From assembly GCF_003427025.1 (NCBI RefSeq), contig NZ_QVAI01000010.1, positions 62,001 through 126,000 on the forward strand: a DNA stretch of 64,000 nucleotides. The letters run 5' to 3'. Made by a program: the position numbers and the translations under genes. Below are positions 28,551-37,334 of this stretch, piece by piece (the stretch's first letter is position 1; each line of letters starts with the position of its first letter). This DNA comes from Jiangella endophytica (lineage in GTDB: Bacteria > Actinomycetota > Actinomycetes > Jiangellales > Jiangellaceae). A model generated the notes under the pieces. It worked only from the letters and a program-made list of their open reading frames with translations. It was not told the origin of the DNA and searched no databases.

Positions 28551-30572
28551 GTGAGCGCATCCGAGCCGGCCGAGCCCGACCAGCTGGCCCTGGTCGCCGC
28601 GCCCGGCAAGCGCCGGTTCCGCACCCGCGAGCCTGAGCCGGTCGCTGACGAGCACCCCGTGGCCGCCGTGCTGGTCGACGTCGGCCTGCCGCACCTCGAC
28701 CGGCCGTTCGACTACCTCGTGCCCGCCTCCATGGCCGACGACGCCGTCGTGGGCGCTCGCGTGTCGGTGCGGTTCGCCGGCACCGACCACGACGGCTTCG
28801 TCGTCGCTCGCAAGGACTCCAGCGACCACGGCGGCAAGCTCGCGCGGCTGCGCCGGGTGGTGTCGCCGGAGCCGGTGCTGGCGCCTGAGATCGCCGCGCT
28901 GGCCCGCGCCGTCGCCGACCGCTACGCCGGCACCGTCTCCGACGTCCTGCGGCTGGCCGTCCCGCCCCGGCACGCCACCGCCGAGAAGGCCGCGTCGCCC
29001 GAGCCGCCGGCCCTGCCGGAGCGGCCCGATCCCGGCGGGTGGGCACAGCACACCGACGGCGTCGCGCTCCTCGACGCGCTGGCCGCCGGAGGCACTCCGC
29101 GTGCCGTCTGGAACCCCGGCCCGGCCGCCGACTGGCCCGGCCTCCTGGCCCGACTGGTCGCCACGGCACTGTCCGGCCAGCGGGGCGCGCTGGTGGTGGT
29201 GCCCGACGGCCGCGACGTCGCGCTGGTGTCGTCGGCGCTGACCCAGCTGCTGGGGGAGGGCCGGCACGTCGAGCTGGAAGCCGACGCCGGGCCGTCCGCG
29301 CGCTACAAGCGCTGGCTGGCGGTGCGCCGCGGCGCCGTGAAGGCCGTCGTCGGAACCCGGTCGGCGGCGTTCGCGCCGGTGCACGACCTCGGGCTGGTCG
29401 TCGTCTGGGACGACGGCGACGACCTGCACGCCGAGCCGCGGGCGCCGTACCCGCACGCGCGCGAGGTGCTGCTGCTGCGCGCCCACCAGTCCGGTGCGGC
29501 CGCCGTCGTGGGCGGGTTCGCCCGAACCGCCGAAGCCGAGCAGCTGCTCGTCACCGGCTGGGCCCGGCCGGTGACGCCGTCGCGGCAGACCGTGCGGGCC
29601 GCGTCGCCGCGGGTGCACACCAGCGGCGACGACCACGAGCAGGCCCGCGACGAAGCCGCCCGCACCGCCCGGCTGCCGTCGCTGGCCTGGCGCACGGCGC
29701 GGGCCGGGCTCGGCCGCGGGCCGGTGCTGGTGCAGGTGCCGCGGGCCGGCTACCTGCCGGGCGTCGCCTGCGCCAGGTGCCGCACTCCGGCGCGCTGTGC
29801 GGCCTGCTCCGGGCCGCTGGTGCTCGGTCAGGCCGATCGGCCGCCGAGGTGCGCCTGGTGCGCCACGGAGCACCCGTCGTGGCGGTGCGCGGAGTGCGGG
29901 CACGGAGCGTTGCGCGCGACCGTCGTCGGGGTGCGGCGGACGGCTGAGGAGCTGGGCCGGGCGTTTCCGGGCGTCCCGGTGCTGCTGTCCCGCGGCGACG
30001 CCGTCCGCTCCACGGTGGGCGCCGAGCCGGCGCTGGTGGTGGCGACGCCCGGCGCCGAGCCGGTCGCCGACGACGGCTACACCGCGGCACTGCTGCTCGA
30101 CGGCACGGCGCTGCTGGCCCGGACCGGGCTGCGCGCCGCCGAGGAGGCGCTGCGGCGCTGGCTGCGGGCGGCCGCCCTGGTCCGTCCCGGCCCCATGGGC
30201 GGCGAGATCGTCGTCGTGGCCGACTCCGGCGCCCCGGCCGTCCAGGCGCTGGTCCGCTGGGACCCGGCCGGCTTCGCGGGTCGCGAACTGGCCGAGCGGA
30301 CGTCCCTGCACCTGCCGCCCGCCGCCCGCGTCGCCGAGCTCACCGGCGCCCCCGCCGACGTCGACGACCTCCTCATGCACCTCGAGCTGCCGACCGGCGC
30401 CGAAGTCATCGGCCCCGTCCCGGTCGACGACGCCGCGCGGGCGATGATCCGCGCGCCCCGAGCCGCGGGGACGGCGCTCGCGGCGGCGCTGCGGTCGGCG
30501 GCCGGCATCCGCTCGGCGCGGCGTACCGGGGGGTCGGTGCGCGTGCGCATCGATCCGGTCGACTTCGGCTGA
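28551..30572 (+). CDS. priA: PriA-like primosomal protein, helicase motifs degenerate
   Basis: Primosomal protein N' (673 residues), needed for replication restart. The N-terminal 3'-DNA-binding domain (VLVDVGLPHLDRPFDYLVPASM) and zinc-binding cysteines (VACARCRTPARCAACSGPL, RCAWCATEHPSWRCAECGHG) are kept. The Walker A lysine loop is absent, and the DEEH box reads VVWDDGDDLHAEPRAPYPHARE. The loss of helicase residues is known for actinobacterial PriA proteins, so it probably acts as a loading scaffold rather than a motor. The GTG at 28551 follows a TAGAAA box by six bases. Confidence 0.88.
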   Translation: MSASEPAEPDQLALVAAPGKRRFRTREPEPVADEHPVAAVLVDVGLPHLDRPFDYLVPASMADDAVVGARVSVRFAGTDHDGFVVARKDSSDHGGKLARLRRVVSPEPVLAPEIAALARAVADRYAGTVSDVLRLAVPPRHATAEKAASPEPPALPERPDPGGWAQHTDGVALLDALAAGGTPRAVWNPGPAADWPGLLARLVATALSGQRGALVVVPDGRDVALVSSALTQLLGEGRHVELEADAGPSARYKRWLAVRRGAVKAVVGTRSAAFAPVHDLGLVVVWDDGDDLHAEPRAPYPHAREVLLLRAHQSGAAAVVGGFARTAEAEQLLVTGWARPVTPSRQTVRAASPRVHTSGDDHEQARDEAARTARLPSLAWRTARAGLGRGPVLVQVPRAGYLPGVACARCRTPARCAACSGPLVLGQADRPPRCAWCATEHPSWRCAECGHGALRATVVGVRRTAEELGRAFPGVPVLLSRGDAVRSTVGAEPALVVATPGAEPVADDGYTAALLLDGTALLARTGLRAAEEALRRWLRAAALVRPGPMGGEIVVVADSGAPAVQALVRWDPAGFAGRELAERTSLHLPPAARVAELTGAPADVDDLLMHLELPTGAEVIGPVPVDDAARAMIRAPRAAGTALAAALRSAAGIRSARRTGGSVRVRIDPVDFG

Positions 30573-31086
30573 GTTCGCCCAGCTCGCCGTCCCGCTCGCC
30601 GTCTCGTTCGCCAGGAGGTGGGGTTCGCCGGGGGAGTGGCGACAGTGGGTCGTCCCCCTGCTGCCGATTGTCTTGGCCGCGGGGGCGCGCCTCGAGTCCG
30701 CGGCCTCTGCTGGGTGCGCTTGGTGCCTGGTTGGGGGCCTTGGACTTGACCCGCGCCCCCACGGCCCAAGAACGGGCAGCTATCAGGGGGACGGGGGAGT
30801 GCGGGCACGCTCGCTCGGGTGCACCGTCGCCTGGGCTGGCGGCGGTTCGCCGTCGTGTGCCGTTGGCCGCGGTACGGCGTTTGGTCTCGCAGCCGCCGCC
30901 GCGGGTGGCGGCCGTGATCTGGGGCTATGCCCAGGACTGTGTTCGCTCTGCGAGGCATGCATGCCTCGAAGAGGGGGAGAACGCCTGGTGATGTGGACGG
31001 GATCGTCGATGATCATCGCTGGTTGCGCGGCCGAGGGAATGGGCAGGAGGGGACGGCGAACTGTCACCCAACGGCGAGCGGCACAG
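30573..31086. other. 514-bp intergenic region without a supported gene
   Basis: Lies between priA and the convergent ABC ATPase gene. Open frames here are G/P/R-rich shadows with no family resemblance. It begins with short near-repeats of CTCGCCGTCCCG and contains the palindromic core described at 30941-30982, plus a separate 12-bp palindrome CGATGATCATCG at 31007-31018. Confidence 0.6.
30941..30982. repeat. Palindromic repeat, partial copy D (core only)
   Basis: The 18-bp perfect palindrome CGAGGCATGCATGCCTCG (30951-30968) is flanked by GTTC..CTCT and AGAG..GAAC, so the hairpin extends outward with bulges. The 14-mer CGCTCTGCGAGGCA (30944-30957) recurs in complement at 5509-5522 inside copy A, tying the two together. 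The TGATCACGT outer arms are missing. Confidence 0.7.
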
Positions 31087-31761
31087 TCAACGCGACACCA
31101 GATCGACGTAGAACTCGACAGCCTCCTGAGGCCGGCCGTCGAACACCAGGCGGCCGTCGTCGAACACCAGGACGCGGTCCATGGCCAGGACGGCGTCGAG
31201 GTCGTGAGTGACCAGCACGACCCGTTGCGGCAGCTCGGCCAGCAGTGTCAGCACCTTGCGGGTGTTGCGCAGGTCCAGCAGCGTCGTCGGCTCGTCGCAG
31301 ACGAGGACCTTCGGCTCCGTCGCCAGCACCGAGCAGATCGCCAGCAGCTGCTTCTGCCCGCCGGACAGCAGATGCGCCGGGTGATCGGCGTGCCCGGCCA
31401 GCCCGAACGACGCGAGGGCCTCGGCGACCCGCGCGGGGACCTCGGACCGCGGCAGGTCGCGCAGCCCGAACGCGACGTCCTCGGCGACCGTCGGCATGAG
31501 GATCTGCGCGTCCGGGTCGGTGAACACGAACCCCACCGACCGCCGCACCTCCGCGCCGGATCGCCGCGTCGACAGGCCGTCGACCGTCACCGACCCCGAC
31601 GACGGCAGCACCAGCCCGTTGAGCAGCCGCGCGAACGTCGACTTGCCCGATCCGTTGGCCCCGATGACGCCGACCCGCTGCTCGGTCAGCGTCACCGTGA
31701 CGTCGCGCAGAACCGTCCGCTCGCCGTACCGATGCGTGACGGCGTCGACCTCGATCACCAC
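31087..31761 (-). CDS. ECF-type (CbiO/BioM-like) ABC transporter ATPase
   Basis: ATP-binding subunit (224 residues) of an energy-coupling-factor importer for a vitamin or metal. Visible: Walker A GANGSGKSTFARLLNGL, Q-loop region GFVFTDPDAQILMPTVAEDVAFGL (the DPDxQ motif typical of CbiO/EcfA), signature LLSGGQKQLLAICSVLA, Walker B VLVCDEPTTLLDLRNT. No transmembrane T component or substrate-binding S component is adjacent, so its partners must be elsewhere. It starts 4 bp after the metallopeptidase gene ends, so the two are probably co-transcribed. Confidence 0.85.
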   Translation of the reverse strand: MVIEVDAVTHRYGERTVLRDVTVTLTEQRVGVIGANGSGKSTFARLLNGLVLPSSGSVTVDGLSTRRSGAEVRRSVGFVFTDPDAQILMPTVAEDVAFGLRDLPRSEVPARVAEALASFGLAGHADHPAHLLSGGQKQLLAICSVLATEPKVLVCDEPTTLLDLRNTRKVLTLLAELPQRVVLVTHDLDAVLAMDRVLVFDDGRLVFDGRPQEAVEFYVDLVSR

Positions 31762-31765
31762 GGCG

Positions 31766-32665
31766 TCACAGGGACGACGCGGCGAAGGTGTCGCAGGCCG
31801 CGAAGTCGCCGGTCTGGAAGCCCGTGGTGAACCAGCGCTGCCGCTGCTCGCTGGAGCCGTGCGTCCACGACTCCGGCGTGACGGTGCCCTGGAACCGTTC
31901 CTGGATGTAGTCGTCGCCGACGGTCTCGGCGGCGGCCAGCGCGTCGGCGACGTCCTGGTCGGTCAGGTCGGTGATCAGCGGCTGCCCGGTCTCGTCCTCG
32001 GCGGTGGTGGCGGCGTGCGCCCACATGCCGGCGTAGCAGTCGGCCTGCAGCTCGAGGCGGACGGCGTCGGAGTCGGGCCCGGACTGGGTGCGGACCCGAT
32101 TCATCTGGCCGGTGAGGTTCTGCACGTGATGACCGTACTCGTGGGCCAGCACGTACGCCTCGGCGAACTGGCCGCCGGGACCGCCGTACGTGGTGCGCAG
32201 CTGGTCGAAGAAGCCGAGATCGAGGTAGACCTTCTGATCGCCGGGGCAGTAGAACGGCCCGACCTGCGACGACGCCGTGCCGCAGCGCGTGGTGACCGAC
32301 GAGGTGAAGAACGTCGTCGTCGACGGCGTGTACTGCTGGCCGGCCGCGGTGAAGTAGTCGTCCCAGAACGCCTGCACGGAGTTGACGTAGAGCACGAACC
32401 GGCAGTCGGGGTTCTCGTCGATGTCGGAGACGACCTGGCACTCGCGCTCCAGCTCGCCCTCGGACCCCGGCTCGGCCTGGACCTGCGGCGTGCCGTCGTC
32501 GCCGCCGATGAGGTCGGCCGGGTTGGTGCCGGTCAGCAGCGCGAGCAACGCGAGGATGACCACCCCGATGCCTCCGCCGGCCGCCGCCGTGCGGCCGGCG
32601 GGGCGCCGGCCACGCTGGTCGGACACCTGGGAAGGATCCAGGCGTGCCCGCCGGTTGAACTTCAT
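31766..32665 (-). CDS. Neutral zinc metallopeptidase (YpfJ family)
   Basis: Membrane-anchored putative zinc peptidase (299 residues). A basic N-terminus (MKFNRRARLDPSQVSDQRGR) and one transmembrane segment (GGGIGVVILALLALLTG) precede the catalytic domain. The zinc motif is AYVLAHEYGHHVQNLTGQMNRV (HExxH, about residue 180), followed by LELQADCYAGMWAH with the third ligand, and TDQDVADALAAAETVGDD. The natural substrate is unknown. A good ribosome site (GGGAGGTG) precedes the ATG; it is divergent from the ABC-F gene. Confidence 0.9.
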   Translation of the reverse strand: MKFNRRARLDPSQVSDQRGRRPAGRTAAAGGGIGVVILALLALLTGTNPADLIGGDDGTPQVQAEPGSEGELERECQVVSDIDENPDCRFVLYVNSVQAFWDDYFTAAGQQYTPSTTTFFTSSVTTRCGTASSQVGPFYCPGDQKVYLDLGFFDQLRTTYGGPGGQFAEAYVLAHEYGHHVQNLTGQMNRVRTQSGPDSDAVRLELQADCYAGMWAHAATTAEDETGQPLITDLTDQDVADALAAAETVGDDYIQERFQGTVTPESWTHGSSEQRQRWFTTGFQTGDFAACDTFAASSL

Positions 32666-32772
32666 GGCCGATTCACCTCCCGCGTAGACTGCACACCATG
32701 ATGCCCGTGGCGGACTGATCGTGCTGGACCGATCGCCCACCCATTCCGAGGCCACGGAGAGTTCACCCTGAC

Positions 32773-34371
32773 ATGATCACCGCTCATCAGCTCGAAGTGC
32801 GCGCAGGCGCGCAGATCCTGCTCGAGGACGCCAGCTTCCGCATCGGTCCCGGCGACAAGGTCGGCCTCGTGGGCCGCAACGGCGCCGGCAAGACCACGCT
32901 CACCCGCATCCTGGCCGACGAGGGGCAGCCGGCGTCCGGGTCGGTGGTCCGCACCGGCCCGATCGGCTACCTGCCGCAGGACCCGCGCGCCGGCGACCCC
33001 GAGATCATCGCCCGCGACCGCATCCTGAGCGTCCGCGGGCTCGACGTCGTCGTCGCGAGCATGCGCAAGGCCGAGAAGCAGATGGCCTCCAGCGACCTCG
33101 ACGAGCACGAGCGCGGCATGCGCCGCTACGCCCGGCTCGAGGCCGAGTTCCTCGCGGCCGGCGGCTACGCCGTCGAGAGCGAGGCGGCCAGCATCGCCGC
33201 CAGCCTGGGGCTGCCCGACCGCGTGCTCTCGCAGCCGCTGAAGACGCTCTCCGGCGGTCAGCGACGCCGGGTCGAGCTGGCCCGCATCCTGTTCTCCGAC
33301 GCCGAGACGCTGCTCCTGGACGAGCCGACGAACCACCTGGACGCCGACTCCATCGTCTGGCTGCGCGACTTCCTGCGCGCCTACAAGGGCGGCCTGGTGG
33401 TCATCAGCCACGACGTCGCGCTGCTCGACAAGACCGTCAACCGGGTCTTCCACCTCGACGCCAACCGCGCCACCATCGACGTCTACAACATCGGCTGGAC
33501 GGCCTACCTCGCCCAGCGCGAGACCGACGAGCGTCGCCGGCACCGCGAGCGGGCCAACGCGGAGAAGAAGGCCGCCGCGCTCAAGGCGCAGGCCGACCGC
33601 ATGCGCTACAAGGCCACCAAGGCCACCGCGGCGCAGAACATGGACCGCAGGGCCCAGCGGCTGCTGTCCGGCCTGGAGGAGCAGCGCCGCTCGGACAAGG
33701 TGGCCAAGCTGCGCTTCCCGGACCCCGCGCCGTGCGGCAAGACGCCGCTCACGGCCTCCGGGCTGTCCAAGTCGTACGGGTCGCTCGAGATCTTCACCGA
33801 CGTCGACCTCGCCATCGACCGCGGCAGCCGGGTCGTCATCCTGGGCCTCAACGGCGCCGGGAAGACGACGTTGCTGCGGCTGCTGGCCGGCATCGAGACG
33901 GCCGACACCGGTGCTGTGGAGCCCGGACACGGCCTGCGGCTGGGCTACTACGCCCAGGAGCACGAGACGCTCGACACCTCGCGCACGGTGCTCGAGAACC
34001 TGCGCAGCACCGCGCCTGACCTCCCGGAACTGGAGGCGCGGCGCGTGCTCGGCTCGTTCCTGTTCTCCGGCGACGCCGTCGACAAGCCGGCCGGCGTGCT
34101 GTCCGGCGGCGAGAAGACCCGGCTGGCGCTGGCGTCGCTGGTCGTGTCCAGCGCGAACGTGCTGCTCCTGGACGAGCCGACGAACAACCTCGACCCCGCC
34201 TCCCGCGAGGAGGTGCTGGCCGCGCTGCGCTCGTTCGCCGGCGCGATCGTCCTGGTGACCCACGACGAAGGCGCCGTCGAGGCGCTCGGCCCGGAGCGGG
34301 TCGTGCTGCTTCCCGACGGAGTCGAAGATCTGTGGAACCCCGACTATGCGGAGCTCGTCTCACTCGCATAG
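32773..34371 (+). CDS. ABC-F family ATPase (ribosome-associated)
   Basis: Soluble protein of 532 residues with two ABC domains and no membrane segments, the ABC-F layout of translation factors and ribosome-protection proteins. Domain 1: GRNGAGKTTLTRIL, LSGGQRRRVELARILF, LLLDEPTNHLD. Linker (P-site tether region): RRRHRERANAEKKAAALKAQADRMRYKATKATAAQ. Domain 2: GLNGAGKTTLLRLL, LSGGEKTRLALASLV, LLLDEPTNNLD. The start is ATG 32773. Housekeeping EttA-like function or antibiotic protection cannot be told apart here. Confidence 0.92.
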   Translation: MITAHQLEVRAGAQILLEDASFRIGPGDKVGLVGRNGAGKTTLTRILADEGQPASGSVVRTGPIGYLPQDPRAGDPEIIARDRILSVRGLDVVVASMRKAEKQMASSDLDEHERGMRRYARLEAEFLAAGGYAVESEAASIAASLGLPDRVLSQPLKTLSGGQRRRVELARILFSDAETLLLDEPTNHLDADSIVWLRDFLRAYKGGLVVISHDVALLDKTVNRVFHLDANRATIDVYNIGWTAYLAQRETDERRRHRERANAEKKAAALKAQADRMRYKATKATAAQNMDRRAQRLLSGLEEQRRSDKVAKLRFPDPAPCGKTPLTASGLSKSYGSLEIFTDVDLAIDRGSRVVILGLNGAGKTTLLRLLAGIETADTGAVEPGHGLRLGYYAQEHETLDTSRTVLENLRSTAPDLPELEARRVLGSFLFSGDAVDKPAGVLSGGEKTRLALASLVVSSANVLLLDEPTNNLDPASREEVLAALRSFAGAIVLVTHDEGAVEALGPERVVLLPDGVEDLWNPDYAELVSLA

Positions 34372-34389
34372 AGAGGTCGATCTGCCCTG

Positions 34390-34441
34390 CGCTTTTTCGT
34401 TCCCTGGAGGGACGATCGAGCCTTCGAGTGGCGAAAAAGCG
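34390..34441. repeat. Inverted repeat between ABC-F and HTH genes
   Basis: Perfect 10-bp arms CGCTTTTTCG (34390-34399) and CGAAAAAGCG (34432-34441) enclose two smaller hairpins (TCCCTGGAGGGA and TCGAGCCTTCGA). It lies 18 bp after the ABC-F stop and 54 bp before the HTH gene, and could be a terminator, attenuator or operator. Confidence 0.6.
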
Positions 34442-34495
34442 TAATGGAGCGGATCATTGTCCTCTGTCATGCAGGACAACGAAACGGGAGGACGC

Positions 34496-34717
34496 GTGGC
34501 CGAGAAGTTGGTAAAAGGCGCGCGGATCAGTGGGGGGCAGCGTGACAAGCTCGCCTCTGACCTGAAGAAGAAGTACGAAGGTGGCCGGAGCATCCGCGAG
34601 CTCGCCACGGAAACCGGGCGTTCCTACGGGTTCGTCCACCGGGTTCTGTCTGAATCCGGTGTCAACCTACGAGGCCGTGGAGGGGCCACACGAGGCAAGG
34701 CGAAGAAGCAGGCCTGA
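34496..34717 (+). CDS. Small helix-turn-helix protein
   Basis: DNA-binding protein of 73 residues, of an actinobacteria-wide small HTH family: VAEKLVKGARISGGQRDKLASDLKKKYEGG, then the helix-turn-helix SIRELATETGRSYGFVHRVLSESG, and a basic tail (NLRGRGGATRGKAKKQA). Its specific target is unknown. The GTG at 34496 follows a GGGAGGA site and matches the usual MAEKLVKG start; an upstream in-frame ATG at 34457 would add 13 unlikely residues. Confidence 0.85.
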   Translation: MAEKLVKGARISGGQRDKLASDLKKKYEGGRSIRELATETGRSYGFVHRVLSESGVNLRGRGGATRGKAKKQA

Positions 34718-35380
34718 ATCTAGCCCCAGTTGGTCGAGATGCCGGAGGAGGGTGGCCTCCAGCAGCTCGATCACCCCGACAAACGCTTCGTCACCCATTG
34801 CGCGGTCCCCGGCGCGCACGCCTGCAGAGGCGATGCGGCGGCGAGTCACCGAGCCAGCCCGGCCGGTGAATCGTTCGGCGGAATCTCGAGTCGTCGTACT
34901 CGAACCCGAGGGGCCTTCTTTCAGTTCAGTTGATCTTGGTCAGAGTCGGTAGCACTGTTCGGCGAGTCCGACATATCGGGCAGCCCTAAACCGTCGCACT
35001 CCGCACTGTTGATCTTGGATCACGTCATTGCCTGAGTATTCGGTGTGCTTTCACGCAGAGTGACGTGAAGGCAGTGTCGGTGCTAGTTCGCGTTCTTTGC
35101 GTGGAGCACCATCGGCGTGTTCAGTGCGCCCGGAATCGCTGCCACACAGCCGGTCGGGGTCACTCCGGCCGGTCTGTCGGCATGTCCCGGTACGGACCGG
35201 TTCTGTCACCGTGTGTAACGAATTCACCGGTGCCGGCGGGGGCGAGATCGATTACGGTGCGTGACGATTCGCCGGAGATCGGCACGCTCAGAGCGAACGG
35301 GGGAAGAACCACCCGCCGGGTGGCGTTGTCGGCGCCAGGTCGCATGATGGTCGGCAGCAGACGTGAGGAGGTCGACGCCG
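34718..35380. other. 663-bp intergenic region, unusually AT-rich for this genome
   Basis: No supported gene. A minus-strand frame ending at 34718 would encode about 43 residues from an ATG (MGDEAFVGVIELLEATLLRH...), helical in look but without family or ribosome site. Two copies of GTTGATCTTGG occur at 34929-34939 and 35008-35018, the same 11-mer that opens the pyrD-pyrF palindrome. Probably holds the ABC exporter promoter and a decayed repeat. Confidence 0.5.
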
Positions 35381-37273
35381 GTGTCGATGGGGATGGGTCA
35401 GGCGTGGCGCGCCTCCAGGTCGTTCTCCGGCGACCAGTCGGTCACCCACAAGCGGCTGGCCCGGGGCACCGTGAAGCGCATCGCGGGGTACGGCCGGCCC
35501 TACCGCCTCCAGCTGGCGGTGTTCCTCGCCACCACGGTCGCCGCCGCGGCGTCCGCGGCGGCCGTGCCGCTGCTGCTGAAGGTGCTCATCGACAGCGGCG
35601 TCAGCGCCGGCAACCGGTCGGTCGTCGTCTGGGCCGCCCTCGCGGTGGCCGCACTGGCCGTGGTCGACGTCATCCTGGGCCTGGTCGGCCGGTGGATGTC
35701 GGCGCGGGTCGGCGAAGGGCTGATCTTCGACCTGCGTCGCCAGGTCTTCGACCATGTGCAGCGCCAGCCGGTCGCGTTCTTCACCCGCACGCAGACCGGC
35801 TCGCTCGTGTCGCGGCTCAACAGCGACGTCATCGGCGCCCAGCAGGCGTTCACCGGCACGCTGTCGCAGGTGGTCAGCAACGCCGTGACCCTGGTGCTGG
35901 CGCTCGGCGCGATGATCGTGCTGTCGTGGCAGATCACCCTGATCGTGCTGGTCCTGGTGCCGCTGTTCCTGCTGCCGGCCCGGTTCATCGGCCGCAAGCT
36001 GGCCGACATCAGCCGCGAGTCCATGCAGCTCAACGCCGCGATGAGCCAGACCATGACGGAGCGGTTCAACGTCTCCGGCGCGCTGCTGGTGAAGATCTTC
36101 GGCCGCTACCAGAACGAGAACGCCGACTTCGGGCAGGCCGCGGGCCGGGTCCGCGACATCGGCGTCGTGCAGGCGCTGTACGCGCGCTACTTCTTCCTCG
36201 GTCTCACCTTCCTCGCCTCGCTCGCCACGGCGGTCGTCTACGGCGTCGGCGGCTGGCTGGCCATCGGCGGCACCCTCGAGGTGGGCACGCTGGTGGCGCT
36301 GGCCGCGTTGCTGACCCGCCTCTACGGGCCGCTGACCGCCCTGTCGAACGTCCAGGTCGACATCATGACGGCGCTGGTCAGCTTCGAGCGGGTCTTCGAA
36401 GTGCTGGACCTGTCGCCGATGGTGCGCGACGCGCCCGGCGCCCGGCCGCTGCCCGGTGGCGACGAGCAGCTGTCCGTCCAGCTCGAAGACGTCCATTTCA
36501 CCTACCCGGGCAACGAGGTCTCGCTGGCCTCGCTGGAAGCGGTGGCCCGGCCGGTCACGGCGTCACCGGAGCCGGTGCTGAAGGGCGTCTCGTTCGACGT
36601 CGCGCCGGGGGAGCTGGTCGCGCTGGTCGGCCCGTCCGGCGCCGGCAAGTCGACCATCACGCACCTGGTGGCGCGGCTCTACGACCCGACCTCGGGCGTG
36701 GTGCGCGTCGGCGGTCACGACGTGCGCGACGTCACACTGGAGTCGCTGCACGAGGCCGTGGGCATCGTCACGCAGGACGCGCACATGTTCCACGACACCA
36801 TCCGCTACAACCTCGCCTACGCGCGTCCCGGCGCCACCGACGACGAGCTGTGGGCGGCCCTCGAGGCGGCGCAGATCGCCGGGCTGGTCCGGTCGCTGTC
36901 CGAGGGCCTCGACACCGTCGTCGGCGACCGCGGTTACCGGCTCTCCGGCGGCGAGAAGCAGCGCCTGGCCATCGCCAGGCTGCTGCTCAAGGCGCCCCGC
37001 GTGGTCGTGCTCGACGAGGCGACGGCCCACCTGGACTCCGAGTCCGAGGTGGCCGTCCAGCGGGCGCTCGAGACCGCGCTCGCCGGGCGGACGTCACTGG
37101 TCATCGCGCACCGCCTGTCGACCATCCGCGGCGCCGACCAGATCCTCGTCGTCGACGACGGCCGCATCGTCGAGCGCGGCACCCACGAGCAGTTGCTGGC
37201 CGCCGACGGCGCCTACGCCGAGCTGTACCGCACCCAGTTCGCCCTGCAGGACGTCTCGGCCCGCACGGCCTGA
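35381..37273 (+). CDS. ABC exporter, fused permease-ATPase
   Basis: Half-size multidrug/lipid-type ABC exporter (630 residues). The membrane domain (about 35-330) has six segments, starting LQLAVFLATTVAAAASAAAVPLLLKVLIDSG and including FFTRTQTGSLVSRLNSDV. The ATPase domain has VGPSGAGKSTITHLVARLYDPTSG, LSGGEKQRLAIARLLLKAP, VVLDEATAHLDSESE and the switch histidine in SLVIAHRLSTI. The GTG at 35381 follows a GAGGAGG site. It works as a dimer; the substrate is unknown. Confidence 0.92.
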   Translation: MSMGMGQAWRASRSFSGDQSVTHKRLARGTVKRIAGYGRPYRLQLAVFLATTVAAAASAAAVPLLLKVLIDSGVSAGNRSVVVWAALAVAALAVVDVILGLVGRWMSARVGEGLIFDLRRQVFDHVQRQPVAFFTRTQTGSLVSRLNSDVIGAQQAFTGTLSQVVSNAVTLVLALGAMIVLSWQITLIVLVLVPLFLLPARFIGRKLADISRESMQLNAAMSQTMTERFNVSGALLVKIFGRYQNENADFGQAAGRVRDIGVVQALYARYFFLGLTFLASLATAVVYGVGGWLAIGGTLEVGTLVALAALLTRLYGPLTALSNVQVDIMTALVSFERVFEVLDLSPMVRDAPGARPLPGGDEQLSVQLEDVHFTYPGNEVSLASLEAVARPVTASPEPVLKGVSFDVAPGELVALVGPSGAGKSTITHLVARLYDPTSGVVRVGGHDVRDVTLESLHEAVGIVTQDAHMFHDTIRYNLAYARPGATDDELWAALEAAQIAGLVRSLSEGLDTVVGDRGYRLSGGEKQRLAIARLLLKAPRVVVLDEATAHLDSESEVAVQRALETALAGRTSLVIAHRLSTIRGADQILVVDDGRIVERGTHEQLLAADGAYAELYRTQFALQDVSARTA

Positions 37274-37334
37274 CCGCCGCTCTCGCGCCCGCCCGCCCGC
37301 CGGTCCCGCGTCGGTCCGCCGCTCCGGCCCCCGG

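Noticed and set aside
34718-34849. A minus-strand frame encoding ...MGDEAFVGVIELLEATLLRHLDQLGL...
   Set aside because: It has a helical look, but there is no ribosome site, no usable start giving more than about 60 residues, and no family I can name.
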